Part shown: piece by piece, positions 1 through 12,445 of the stretch
Position numbering within the stretch: the first letter of the stretch is position 1
Layout: every line of letters starts with the position of its first letter
Notes under the pieces: generated by a model
Databases searched by the model: none
What the model was told of the DNA's origin: nothing
The model's input: the letters and a program-made list of their open reading frames with translations, nothing else
Origin: Chromera velia
Lineage: Eukaryota > Sar > Chromeraceae
NCBI GenBank assembly: GCA_018398765.1
Contig: JAHBMJ010004741.1
Span: 55,001 to 77,837, forward strand
Length of the DNA stretch: 22,837 nucleotides
Direction of reading: 5' to 3'
Translations under genes and position numbers: made by a program

Positions 1-117
1 TGCTTCTGTCAGTCATCGACAATGTGAGTCATTGACAACCGCTACGGCTGATTCAGAAATTGATTGGTGCGGTCTGGGCAGAATCTGTCTATCAAACTCC
101 CGACTGCGTGTCACGAA

Positions 118-368
118 CTAGCCATACGACGACGTGATGCTACGCTCTTCCGAGCCGCTACAGCTTTCCGCCTCCTCCGACAAATCACTGCAGCTCCCCC
201 CCTCTGACTCAGAGTTGTCAGACCCCTCCGAGTTCCTTCGGCCCGGGGCTCGGCATAGAATTAAGAGTTGAGGGACTGTGTTTCGTTTTCCGTCCATCCC
301 TTGCTTTCTCCGTGCCCTTTCTTCCTTGCTTCCTTCCTCCCTTCTTTCCTTCCTGTTGGCTTCACGAA
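118..368 (-). CDS. Possible terminal exon of a minus-strand gene, Ser/Glu-rich C-terminus
   Basis: On the minus strand, a strong pyrimidine tract ending GTCTTCCAG precedes 368. The frame then runs REANRKERREEGSKEERARR, a short hydrophobic patch (VPQLLILC), and a Ser/Glu/Gly-rich end (NSEGSDNSESEGGSCSDLSE) to a TAG at 120-118. It enters in phase 1, matching the candidate exon at 476-573. Function unknown. Confidence 0.35.
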
Positions 369-475
369 CTGGAAGACCGACAAAGTGACAAAATGGCGGC
401 AAAAGAGAGAGACGGAAAAAGAGAAGCAAAAAGAGAGACCAAGAGACAGGGAGGCAAACACACGGAAAGACCCAC

Positions 476-573
476 TGTTTCCCAGATTCTCGAGCCCGAC
501 AAGTTTATCTGGTTCAAAGGAGACGGACACGAACAGGGGACGCCGCTTTCCCCCAAACAGTCCCTTGAACCAC
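476..573 (-). CDS. Possible internal exon of a minus-strand gene
   Basis: Acceptor TTTGAGTGCAG and donor GTGGGT on the minus strand. It reads WFKGLFGGKRRPLFVSVSFE and then PDKLVGLENLGN, leaving phase 1, which fits the exon ending at 118. The upstream exon is not established. Confidence 0.3.
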
Positions 574-1319
574 CTGCACTCAAAGAATCAAACAAGTGGA
601 AATCCAGCAAAGAATTCCCGAACGATGTGTCTATCTCAAACCGCTGAGAAGATATTGAGCACTTGCGCATCTTGCGGCATGCAACGTCTTGTTGCCAAGG
701 CTTGCATCCGCCCTGGAGATCACTGTGCAGGCTTGCACCCATTTGCAGACTGACTCGACTCACACGAATTAAGCAAGGTCGATCAGAGCAGCAAACGAAC
801 ATACTGCTCCAACGGACTCCTTAGTCGCACAAACAAATCAACCAACGCCATTTGGAAGAATTGACAGAGCGCCTTTCAATGAGAGATTGCGGAACACTTG
901 TGTTCAAACAGGCGACTCACGCAAACATTGACAGGCACAGACTGACAGACCCCAAAGGCAATTTGGTGAATGCTTGCAACACGCGAGCTAAGGAACAGAG
1001 GGAGGCGTTCAGGGGCTCACTTGCACTCACCCAAGTACAGAGCATTCGGTTCAGGGTATCTACAGATTACAAGCATATCTTATCCTTTATTGAGGGCACT
1101 AAGGCCCTCCCAGCGGAGACTGGCGATCGTTCGGTGCGTCTGCCGCCCGACAATTGAATGTCGGCGGCCCTGAATTGTCTCTTGACTCCCCGTAGGAAGG
1201 TCAGGATTTCATTTCCCGCTGCTCGTGAAGATGCGCTTGCGCTTGTTCAATACTCATCAAGTTGAATATCTATCTATATGGATTCTTTCTGTCAGGCACG
1301 AAGAAGAGAACAGACTCAC

Positions 1320-1450
1320 TCGTATTTTGATGTGAGCCCTGTCTTTTCCCTTGTCCCCGTCTTGATATGCTTCTCTTGTTCCTTCTTGATGTGCTTCTCT
1401 CTCTCCTTCTTGCCGCCCTCGTTGTTGTGGTGTTCCACATTCTTCCGTGG
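1320..1450 (-). CDS. Possible internal exon of a minus-strand gene (frame unknown)
   Basis: Acceptor TTTCCTCTGCAG and donor GTGAGT on the minus strand bound 131 nt that are open in more than one frame. One frame reads EREKHIKKEQEKHIKTG, another QEGEREAHQEGTREAYQ. The signals are good, but the frame and its partners are not fixed. Confidence 0.3.
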
Positions 1451-1815
1451 CTGCAGAGGAAACAGGGAGTGGAGGAACATGAGAGGAGCGCAGAGATCAT
1501 CCAGGAGGTCATTGTGGGAGCGTTATGTGCACAAGCGGACACGCTTTCCCTCCCAGGCGCGCGAATTCGCATCATGAGCTGTACGAAGGTTCTGAAAAAC
1601 AAATTGCCACAGTGCAGTATATGACGGCTCGTCCAGACACTGCGCTTCAGGTGTTGTTGTGCAGTAAGCTTTCTTGGCAGCCAAAAAAAAAAAGTGGAAT
1701 AGGCAAGAAGAGTGCAAAATAGGCGCCTTGGAGGCACATGCACAGACAAGTGATGTGCATACAGGCATTCTCTCTTGAAAGGCAGGTGCGACCACAAAAG
1801 GAGCATGGGACTCAC

Positions 1816-1917
1816 GCATTAATTTTGGTTCAATGCTCTCCTCCATCCTCGACGACGCTGCTCGGTCTGCTCCATCCTTCAGAGCCAGGCGGATACCCCT
1901 CTTCAGACACAAGGAGG
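1816..1917 (-). CDS. Possible internal exon of a minus-strand gene
   Basis: It is bounded by a weak acceptor GCATCAG and a strong donor GTGAGT on the minus strand. It reads LKRGIRLALKDGADRAASSR and then MEESIEPKLM. No family recognised. Confidence 0.2.
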
Positions 1918-2459
1918 CTGATGCGTTTGATACACAGTTAGGAGGCTACAGATAACAAACCACGAATGGGCAGAATGTGAGTGCAGAATGAACGAGTTAA
2001 ATTCAGGACAACAGTTGTTGACGTTTGCAACAGTACAGACAAACCGGTCTACGCCACAAAAGAACAGCTCAATCTCGAGTAAAATGATTGAAGAAGAATG
2101 GTTCTGTGGAGGGGGCTCTGAGAGGGAAACGAACGACCAACCACGCCAACACGAAGTCTGTCAGAACCGTTTTGAGTTTGATCTTTCGATCGAACAGTGT
2201 GAATCGAACTTGGCATGTATAGCGCTCGCAAAGTGCGCCGTGAGAAACCCAGGCGCGCGAGAACTTTTTGCGCAAAAGAGACGGCATCGAACATGCACCA
2301 CGCATTCATTCAAGTTTCAACTCGAGTCATTCAGTGACACAATATATATCGCGAATTAAGGCGAGCAAGTAGAAATATGCAGAAGAGAGCCAGGGCTCAG
2401 AGGATCTCAGAGATGATCTCTAGAATTTGGCCCCACTTGTTTATCTTTTGGTCTGCCGG

Positions 2460-2702
2460 TCAGCGGTTGAACTGTGCTTCCACCCGGTCGAGATTGAGCG
2501 GAAGGATCGACCCGCACATGCAGTTTGAGATTTGCCAGTCTCCAGCGTATCGGTTGAAGAGATGTCGAGGGGCTTGCTTTATGTACCTCCAGATGCAAGC
2601 CATGGTCCTCTTGTAGGCACATAACGCCGGGATCTCTATTAGGAAGTCACTGCCGCGGGGTGGGACAAGAGGGCAGCTTGTGTACTTTGGTGTAGTTTGC
2701 AC
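2460..2702 (-). CDS. Doubtful minus-strand ORF of 80 codons
   Basis: The frame has coding-like codon use (MACIWRYIKQAPRHLFNRYA and on to a TGA at 2462-2460). It starts only 33 bp from the C2CD5 ATG on the opposite strand. I do not recognise it. It could be the first exon of the divergent gene, a relic, or chance. Confidence 0.15.
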   Translation of the reverse strand: MQTTPKYTSCPLVPPRGSDFLIEIPALCAYKRTMACIWRYIKQAPRHLFNRYAGDWQISNCMCGSILPLNLDRVEAQFNR

Positions 2703-2734
2703 CTCTGTTTGGCTTGTGAGATCAGACTTGTGCG

Positions 2735-2824
2735 ATGCCTGTCACCATCAAAGTCCGAGTGGTCGCTGCTCGGGGGCTGCCCATTTTAGATCGGAATGAA
2801 ATTTCTGTGGATAGCTACGTGGAG
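2735..2824 (+). CDS. C2CD5: C2CD5 exon 1: start of C2 domain, Ca2+ loop 1
   Basis: The exon codes for residues 1-30, from [10 protein letters not shown] to DSYVE, and ends in phase 0 before the donor GTACGG. Asp19 and Asp26 occupy the places of the animal loop-1 Ca2+ ligands D19 and D26. The start is the only ATG that gives the family N-terminus. It follows the context CTTGTGCG. No TATA box or other promoter element is evident just upstream. Confidence 0.92.
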
Positions 2825-4879
2825 GTACGGCCCTGCCCCCTCGGAAGTCTTTCTATATCTGCATTCCCTACATCCATCCATCCATCCATCCATCCTCAGT
2901 CTGCCCGTCTCCTCGACTCCCTGTTCATCGTTACCATACGGTGCCGCCTGTGTGCGTGCAGGTGTCGTTTGGAGACGTGAAGTTCAAGACTCCAGTCGGT
3001 CAGTGAGCTGCACTGATGTGTGGGGGGGAGGAGGACGTACCTCAGGGTGCAAACTCGGGGAGATAAAGCACCTTGTACACATACCATCTCTTACATGCGG
3101 AGTGTGAGGCAGAACAGACACACTGTCCGTGCCTCCGGCATTCGGGCTGTCTCTATCGTCTAGACAGATATCTTCTTCTTCATGGATGGCCTTTTCGGCA
3201 TTTGCTGGAATCCCGCATTCGCCCTGCCTTCTCTACTCTGTCCTGCTCTTCGTCCGTGTGCGTGTGTGTGTGTGTGTGTACGTCTGTGTATGTACGTCTG
3301 CGTGTGTGCAGTGAAGAAGAGAGTGAATCCAGTTTGGGAGACGGCGTTCAGATTCGAAGTCGCAGATGACACGGAACTCCAAGACACGCCGCTGAGGTTC
3401 GAGGTAGGTCGGATTTAAAAGAAAGAGAGGGAGATTTGCATGCTTTGAGTATGGGGAGGTGGAGAGTTCAGGAGAGAGGGACAACAGAAACAGCGGTGGA
3501 AAAAATGCGAAAGCGCCCCCGCTTGAGAGAATGGACGAAGAAGAGATCATCATGATGTGTGTGTTTGTGAGAATGTGTACGTGTCTTTGGCAGGCGAAGA
3601 AAGAAGTAAGTGAATGAGTGTGTGTGTGTGTGCAGGTGAACGAGCCTGAGGGCCCCTCGTTCGGTTCTCTGGCCCTGGACCTGTCTGTCCTCCTCATCCG
3701 CAGTGACAACAGCTTCGAGGGATGGTTTCCTCTCTATGACACTCTGAGAGGAGTCCAAGGTGGATTCTTTCAACCTTCTCTCTCTCGCGGTTCTGTTCTT
3801 CTTGAGGACCGGGTCGCGTGTTTTTGTGGCTGCAATCCTCCTCTTTGTCCTCATTCGAACTCCTCCTCCTGACTCTCTCTCCGTGTGGATCTGTCTCTGT
3901 ATGTGTATGTGTTGACGTGCGTGTGCTTCTGTGTGCCTGTTTGTGAGAGCGAAAGAGGGAGGGAGAGAGGGAAAGAGACTATCTCTGGATCCCTTTGGTT
4001 CCTTCCTTCCTTCGTTGTTTGTGCAGGTCAGATATTCCTGGTCATTCGGTTGGAAGTTGCTGAGGAATTGAATCCTTTTCGGGACTCCTCGGTGAGTTCT
4101 TTTGTGTCATTCGGGTTTTTGGGGAAGTCGGATGTTTGATTGGTCAATGAATTCATGGTCTTTTGACTGACTGGTGTGCATTTCGGCAGAGTGGAATTTC
4201 TGGACGAATTGTGGGGCAGAGAGGGCAGAGAAGAAAGGAACACTGAGATGCTCGATTTCATTCATTTTATTTTTTCCCGTTCCTCTCTCCATTTGACTGT
4301 CCGAGATTGTCCGTCCAGGACCCCGATTCCTCTCTTCCTTCCTTCCTTCCTTCCTTCCTTCTCCTTGTTTCCGTATTTGTCTTTGAGCAGAGAGTGACGC
4401 GAAACTTTCTGTCCTGGAACATTCTCGGTGCCTGCTTATGCATTCATTCTGATCTGACGAATCGACGGGGTTGCTCTGCACCAAAACGAAGATCTCTCGC
4501 TGGTCTGTTTGAGAGGGCGATGCTTGCAGGTGGGGGTCCAATTCTTCAGCGTGTCTGCACCTCCACAGGCACACATCCGGACGGTGGAACATGTGATCGG
4601 ATTCTTGGTGCGTCTCTCTGAGGTGAAGAGAGAGAAAGAGAGTGCATGTGGTGACATTGTGCACCTTTGATGTCTTTCTGACTCTGCATTGTTGGATGGG
4701 ACTTTTTGTGAGTTGGTGTTGCTTCCATACAAAGAACACGCTTATAAGCAGGCAATCAGGCACGCATCCGGGTTGACAAATGAAGAGAGAGCGAAGGCTT
4801 TTTCCTGTCACTGCCCACTTCATGAAGTGGTGATGGGTCGACGAAAAACACACCAGCCTCCTCAATATACACATACATA

Positions 4880-4915
<36 letters not shown>

Positions 4916-7900
4916 AACGCATGGACGCATGCAGGACGAACTCCAGGTGGTGGCAGACCCCGAGTATGACTGGAAGGATTTGATCAGATCCTCTAGGTTG
5001 GTGGGTGGGTGGATGGGGTGGAATAGGCAGGGGGGGGGAGGGGGCAGAAGAGAGATGCTTGTAGGTGGACAGGGGGATTTCTTTTTTGTTTTGTTTTGTT
5101 TTTGTCGTCAGTGGGACGAGAAAGAAGTGAAATGGAAAGAGGGGGTGAAAGATACAATAAGCAAGAGGCACTGTCTGGGTTCATTGTGTCTCTGCCGTTG
5201 ACGCTCTGGCTTCGTGTCTTGTTTGCGTCTCCTCTTCTTTCTTTTTGAGTACTGGAGTCACGAGATGGGTTTCGTTGGGTTCGTAGTGCATTGCTGTTTG
5301 TGTTCTTGTTGCTATTCTGCCTCTTCTTGGGTTGAAAAGGGCTCCACTGCCTGAACTGCTCTTTCTCTTCTGAGACTTGAGTTTACTCTTCCTTTCCTCG
5401 TTCCTTCCTTGATTCGTTCTTGTGTGTGTATGTGCAGAATTTCGAACGAGGCCCGAAAGGCAGTTCTCCAGACAGCCGCAATGCAGACTCGAAGGCAGCT
5501 GGGGAAGAAGGTGGGTGAGTGAGTCTCCTGAATGATGAACGGACACGACAGAGATGAAGTGATCAACCTTGGACGTGTCGTTCTCTCTCACGCTCTCATG
5601 TCAACTTCCCCTCCGGTCTCATGCTATGTCCCTCTGGCTTCCCTCCCCTCCCCAGCCTGTCTGCCAATTCTTGAGAAATAGTAGAATGGAGAGAGCTTCT
5701 TTGGCCTTGCCAACGCCTAAGCGATGTGTTTTTGCTCTGCTATTCAGCTCTGGATCTGGAAAGGTAGAAGGAGAACAAATGAACGCACGTGTGTGTGTGT
5801 GTGTGCAGGCCCTCCTTGTAGGTGCAAACGCGATCCTGGGGTACAGAGAATGTGTGGACCTGGAGGGCGACGTGACCGACAGGTACGTCAGGCTGGCCAC
5901 AAAATGAATGTTGAGTTCGATCGATATGCTGATCTGTAGACAGGCAGATCCCTCCCTACACCAATTCCTCTGTGTGCATGAAAGCATGTGGCTGGCGTCT
6001 TCGTACTCAAAAGCACTCGATGCATTGCCCCGTCCCCTCCCTCTCTCTTGTATAGTAGTCTTCGCTCTCTGCTAGTTTGCGCATTCTCCGTTCAGTCAAC
6101 TAATGCGCTCACTCGTTGGTTGCCTGACTGACGCGTCTTTTTTGCCCCGTCTGCGTCCGTCTCCTTATCTGTTTGTCTGTTTCTCTTCGTTATTATATGT
6201 GCCGATGCGTGCGATGAAGTCTTTTTAGTTGCATGCTCTGAGAAAAAGAGAGGTCTTCGTTGAAGTCTTGCAATATTCCAGTCGTGACCTCTTGGGCCCC
6301 CCGATGCACCTCTTCTCTCTCCTGTTCGTTCGAGATGGGTGGGGGTCTTCTTCTCTGTTTTTTTTTCTATTCTCTGCGGGTCTCGTCAGCACATTCTTTC
6401 TTAGATCGGCACGAGAAGACGTATCCCTCGTAGCTTTGACTCACCCGAGTTTGCTGTTCTTCAGAGAGACACGCTCTTCCGCTTCTTTTTCTTTTCTTTG
6501 TTCTGTTGCCCTGACTTCCCCTCACAGAATCTGTATTCGGGCTTTCGGAACAGCCGTGCGTCTGGGAGGCCCTGGGATATCTCCCCTTGTGTTCCCCTTT
6601 CCCCCAGTGTCGCCTCCCTCTGGGGGGGGGGGGAGGGGCAGCCACAGACCAGGGAGGGCTCTCCGTACAGCAACAGCAGCAACAGCAACAGAACCTTTTG
6701 GGGTTCCCTCAGCAGCAGCATCAGGGGGTGGGTCTGTTCTTTCTTTGTCTCTCTCACTCACTTCCTCTCTTTGGCTTTCCCCTGCCGTTCTTTTGTGCGT
6801 GCCGCCAGTAAGACATGCTCCTTCTGAGAGGCTCGTTGGGAAGGGAGGTTGGGCCTCCTCCTTCCTCCTCTCCCTACGTGCATGCTTGCGACTTGTATGC
6901 GAATGAAGAGGGAGGGAAACAAGCAGTCATGCATGCACACACACAGCTTCGGTAGAATGCATCCCCCTCTGTTCTGTTCTGTTCTGTTCTGCTCTGCTCA
7001 GGGAGGAGGAGGCGGTCATGCACAACTCTCCCACAAGAGCTCAGCTGCTCTCTCTCATGTTGGACACAGCGGGTCGGTCCAGCTCTCTTCCTGTTTTGGA
7101 TCTATCTTTCTCTATCTCTATCTGTCTATCTATCTCCCTCGCTCTCTTTCTCTCCCTGTTCTTTTTCTTTTGTTTTCTGTCCCGGTGTTTATGGACGATA
7201 TTTTTTTCATGCAGGAAGGATTTGTCTCTTTGTGGTTGCATCTTGCAGGGATGAGGGCGAGGGATCCCATCTGGTGGCGACTGGGGGAGGGTCTGAGATG
7301 GGCAAGACGGGCACCCGGGTCTCGGGAGGGGAGGGGGGGGAGGGACCCCATGGCTCCCCTAGATCTTCGGGGGTCGGTCTCATACTTTCCTTTCCTTTCC
7401 TCTCCGTCTATTGTGTTTCTTTCCTTCCTTCTCGCTTCTTTCGTGTCTCTGAGTTCTTTTCTCCCATGTGCACGAGAACTTGCAGGTCTGCGTGCCTCCA
7501 TATTTGTATTTGTTCGTGTGGCTGCCCCCCCTGCAGGTAGAGAGAGAGAAAGAGAAGGAGCGTGGAGGCGCCCGCAAAGGACGCGACAGGGAGGAGAAGG
7601 AGACGGCTCATGCAGGCCCTGCTCTGTTTGAAGCTGCAGGTGGGTGGGTGGGTGGGTGGGTGCTCGGGGAATGTATGATGTTAATATGAGACAGAGAGAA
7701 AGGAAAGTGGGAAGAAAGCACGATGAATTTGGCCATACAAACGTTCACAGAAAAGGAAGGAGGGAAGGAAGAGGGCACCGTGGTGGCAGCCATTTGAGGG
7801 CCTGCCGTCTCGAAAGAATATTCGAGAAAAAAGGGGGTTCTTGCTTGTCCTGCCTTTCAATGAAAGTAAAACTGTTTCACTCTCTCCTCTGCCCCCCCCC

Positions 7901-10565
7901 CCTCTGTGTGTGTATGTGAGAGCAGCTGTGTTCGGAGCCCCCGCTGAAGATTCCTTCCACCGCCTCCCGAGTCCCCAGGGGGCAGCGCCAGCGCCAGGGG
8001 GACCCCCCCCTCCTCCCACCCCTCGGGGGTCTCTGATCCGGGAATTTCAAGGGGCAGCAGACAAGAGGGGGAGCAGGACAGCAGGGAGGGGGGGAACGCT
8101 GTCCTTCCAAAAGGACAGAGAGGGGGCGGGAGCGGAAAAAGAGAAAATCTCTGTTCCCCCCAGAAACACGCCATCGTCACCTACAGGAGGTGCGTCGCGC
8201 ACATCACCAGCCTTCTTTGCGAACGAGATATTTTGGGGCAGCGTGTTTGAATTTGTGATGAATCAATATTCAAATGTTTTGCCCCTGTTGCCCTAGGAAT
8301 GCTGAAAGCAATCATCTGGCAGGGGATTCGCATCCACGAAGCACAGCTTGTGGTCGCACTGAGAAAGTCTATGCACACATGTTTTGTTTGGGTGGTTGAT
8401 TGGTTGGAGCCACAGATGAGATGAGATGAGAGTGACGGGAAGAAAGGCAGACATGTTCTTTCTTGGAGGTCAGCGAAGATGCCGTTGCATGGTGTACCCG
8501 GCTGCACCTGCATTTTGTTTCTAGAATTCCATCGCTGTCCAGTGCAAGACCTCCGTGGATTTTGTTCTCCTCCCGTGTTCGTGCACGGGTGTTCAATGGA
8601 TGATGACGCGATGGATGGATGGATGGATGGATGGATGGATGGATGGATGGGATGCAGGGGCTGGAGGTCTCCCACGTACTTTCTCTCCAGTTGCACGGCC
8701 TTTTCCTTCCGCAGGGACGGTGAGTGAGTGAGTGGAGGGGCAATGCTTCCGTCCTTCTTCTTTGTTTGTTTGTTTGTTCGGCCTTTCTGTCGGGATAGAC
8801 GGTGTGAGCTCTGCATTGCAGATTCTAGTGCTTCTTTGAGCGGTAACATGGTGTTTTGGTTGCCTCTTCTTCTGTTTTGGGCAAACTAATGTTGTCTTCT
8901 GTACAGTTAGTCACCTTTCCTCTCTCCATGTTTTCCTCTCCAAAGCAGCAGTACTTTCCTCCCTCCAGCCTGCAAGGATTCGCTTGACAATGTGCGCAAC
9001 ACCAAAGGAGTGTCACCTTTTTGTCTCTTTTCCCCACCAAATTTGTGTGCATTCATGCAGCAAGCAGGACAGTCCCCGCACCCGCAGCCGCACCCCCTCT
9101 TCCATGCCCACACGGCCCCCTACGTCTCCTCTTCCGATCCCTTCGGGGGGCCCTCTGTGACGGGCATCGGGGGCATGGCGGCAGCTGCAGTGTGAGTGAA
9201 TTTGNGGGGGGGGGGGGGGCTTCTTTTGGTTTGCTTCTTTGCTTTTGGAAGACGGAGAAAGGAAAGAAAGTGGACAGGAGTTAGGGAATTCTTCCTGAGT
9301 TCTTTTTGTCACTTTTAATGCAGAACGAAAAGTGCAGCACCTCAAATCCGTCGTTCGGATGCCATTCCGCGTTTTCCTTTTCCTTGGTGTGTTGGCGCGC
9401 ACAATCCACCGTCATCTTTTACTTCCTGCTGCACAGCAGCGTTGTGACTCCTCTCGTCCATAATTGGACATATACCATGTAAGGAAAACGCCTCTAATCA
9501 CTTCTCTGTTTTCAGAAACGCTCAACGAGAGGAAGTTCGGCAAATTTCACAGGGTCAACGACAGGTCAGTGATGAGTGAGTGAGTGAGTGAGTGGTAGAG
9601 GAAGACGAGCAAGGGGTCCGGTTTGTTTTGGCTTTTTCTTTGCCACTCATTTCCTTTCCATCTGGTTCCATTTTGGCCGTCTCTTCTACACCTCTCTCTT
9701 CCTCCATGACGGAAATGGACAATTGAAGAAGGATTCTGATATCTCTACCGATCTTCTTTTGTCGAGCACCGCCGCGTCGAGGATCGAACGTTTCGCTGAA
9801 AAGTTTGGTATCTTTTGTTATGAAGAAGCGCAACATGAACATGTGAGTGAAGAGCAGCTCTCAAATGAGAAACAAGGTGATGCCGTCGTGGGGCAGGCAG
9901 GCATTCAGAGAGCACAGCTAGAAGGAGGATGAAACAAAAAGCAGTGTGTGCATCTATCTCTCTCTCAGCATGTGGCTGTGTTGCTTGCAGGCAGTGAGCA
10001 TGCGGAACATCGACATTCTGACTCTCGACCGATTGCCCCTCGACTTCACGTGGCAACTGGGGGGTGTCATCGTGGCCAGGTTGGTGTGTAGGCCTGTCTT
10101 TCGGTCTGTTGGTTGGTGTGTTCGTCAAAGACGCTTGTAAGACACCCGAGCGAGGTCTTCCAGAGCAGGAGCATCGCACGTGTGTTGCTCCACTCATCCC
10201 GTGTGCACCATCCGAACAGCTCGCTGATTGGATAGAGAGACATGTGCACGAGGGGTGACCTTCCTTTGAATGGTCGAAATCAATGAATGGTCTGTGGACT
10301 GACTGACTGACTGACTGACTGACTGACTGACTGACTGACTGCAGATCCGTGAAGGTGTTGTCTCCTCGGCTGAGTCAGGACACGAGAAGCTCCTGGTGGC
10401 AGGAGTTGCGGGACGAATTGAGGGCACATGCGGTCGCTCTGAGGTGTGATGCCATCATCGGATACTCAGGTCAGCCTGTTTCTGGTCCACAGCTAGATCT
10501 GCGTGCATACACGTGTTCTTCATTTTATTTATAAACACGCAACAGGAGTGTCAGATGAATTTGTG

Positions 10566-10601
<36 letters not shown>

Positions 10602-11314
10602 CGTGTGTGTGGTGTGTGGTGTGTGGTGTGTGCCTCATTTCATTACTTATGCGTTTCACTTGCCAAAAACGAAACAAATCCGCGCACGTGCAGAGAACGC
10701 GTCGTTCAAGGAAGAGACCGTCGTCCTCTCCTGTATGGGAACAGCAGTGCAGTTGCGGCAGCTTCATCGGTGGGTACGTGGTCAGAGCCAGAGACAGATA
10801 CAGAGAGAGAGAGAAGGGCGGAGGCGTTCTTCTTCGGGAGAGGGCTTTTTACCTCGCCGTGGCCTTATCCGGCTGTCTTGTTTTGGTTCACTGACTGGAA
10901 TTCTTGCTCAGCCTCGTCTATCTTTCTCACTCTGTCTGTTTGTCTATTTCTCTCGGCCTTTGGATATGCGTGTGTGTCTGTGTCCGTCTTTTGATGAGAA
11001 GGGACAGTGGGGATCCTACCTGCCTGCCTGCCTGCAGTGCATATCTTCTGGCGCCCATGTGGATCTCCCCCAACACCAACAGAGGGACGTTCGACCCGTA
11101 CAGCCAGAGCCAGGCGGCGGCACAGGCACCCACTCCCCCTCAGTACCTTGGACAGCAACTGCAACAGCGACTCGATGCATTGAACGCGCAGAGCGTCCAT
11201 GCCGGAGCTTTCAGGGAACAGACGAGAAGCAGCCCGAAGGTCGGTAGTCATTCAAGGAGGGGGGGAGGGAACTTGGATGGGACTCATTTCCTCTCTCTTC
11301 ATTCTTCCTTCCTT

Positions 11315-11354
<40 letters not shown>

Positions 11355-11924
11355 TCTGTCTATCCTTCGTCATTTCGTTTTTCTTCTTGTCAGTCAGTCT
11401 GTTCACTTTGCTTGGCATTCCGTGCTTTCCGCGCGCAATCTTCTCCCTGCTCTCTCTTCTCCTCTCTTCGCAGCTCCTGGTTTTGCTTGTTCTATTGAGT
11501 GTGCGTGCAAAACCCGTACGAAAGTGCATCGTTTCGCCTCTCAACTATTTACCGCATTTCTTCACTCGCTCTATGTTCCCTTCATTCTCTTTGACGTTTT
11601 CTCTCGACATGACAGAGCCCCCGTGGAGCTCTGAAGGGAGCTCGCACAGGACCTGGGGGGGTGGATTTGTCTGGTGGGTCTGTCTCTCTCTCTCTTTTGT
11701 GTCTGTGTGTGTTGGCAGACTACTTATTGGTCGATTGGCCGCAATGTCCATTTTCCAACTCCTCCCTTGTGCCTCACTTCCCGCACTCCCTCTAGTACTT
11801 TACCTGCATCTCACAACACGGTCACCATCATGGTATCTCCCGTAGCCTGTCATATGCTTTGTTCCACGCGGTACCGGATTGATACGTTCTCTTCTGCTAC
11901 TCGTTCAACAGACAGCCCTACACG

Positions 11925-11958
<34 letters not shown>

Positions 11959-12414
11959 TGTTGCCACTGAATGCCCCCCCACCCCTCGCAGCGCCGACCC
12001 TCGAAGATGAGGAACAGGCAGCAGAAGCACCCGACAGCGAGCCCATGACGCTGGCTCCCCGGAAACCCAGGCCACAGAGGGGGCCTTTGCAGGGCACTTA
12101 CGGAAGCAAGGCGTTGCAAGGGAGAAGTCCCAAAAGTCCAGGGGGGGGCAGGGGGCAGCAGGGAAAAGACAGATTAGACAGAGAGCGGGAGAAGGACAGA
12201 GACAGAGAAAGAGAGGGTGTACAGGGAGGAGAAGGAGGGGGGGGGATTCTGACGCCAGGGGGGTCCAGGAAGCCCATGGCGAGCAAACCGAGACCGAGGC
12301 CCCGGCAGATCAAAAAGGCCCAGGGGGACTCGGCCCCTCCAAGGTCTGTCTCTGTCTGCCTGGCTGCGTGTCTCTCTGTGTCCATGTCTGCCTGACTGCC
12401 TGGCTATCTGTCTG

Positions 12415-12445
<31 letters not shown>

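Larger units (their letters stand above)
1..2734. other. Upstream region with no firmly identified gene
   Basis: Unlike the introns to the right, this stretch has almost no microsatellites and more even base composition. Several overlapping frames are open on both strands, but none matches a family that I know. I see no tRNA, rRNA or TATA box that I would defend. An AT-rich patch lies at 2339-2357. Minus-strand candidates are listed separately. Confidence 0.5.
11240..11991 (+). other. Intron 21 (about 750 bp) with a possible 45-nt extra exon
   Basis: The intron holds CT arrays at 11319-11350 and a CT-to-TG compound array at 11925-11961. Positions 11616-11660 could be an extra 45-nt exon (acceptor GACATGACAG, donor GTGGAT). 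Its length is a multiple of three, so phase cannot decide. I left it out of the main model. Confidence 0.5.

Noticed and set aside
476-530. Minus-strand VGLENLGN resembling the Cys box of ubiquitin-specific proteases
   Set aside because: The following residues are SGSF in read-through, or IREAN after splicing. The catalytic Cys and the rest of the protease are absent, so the short match is probably chance.
2339-2357. AT-rich TATA-like patch upstream of the gene
   Set aside because: It lies about 380 bp from the ATG, no transcription start evidence exists, and the sequence is weakly distinctive. Not called a promoter.
4107-4874. Minus-strand 255-codon open frame
   Set aside because: It overlaps introns 5 and 6 and antisense of conserved exon 6. 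Composition is not coding-like and no motif is seen.
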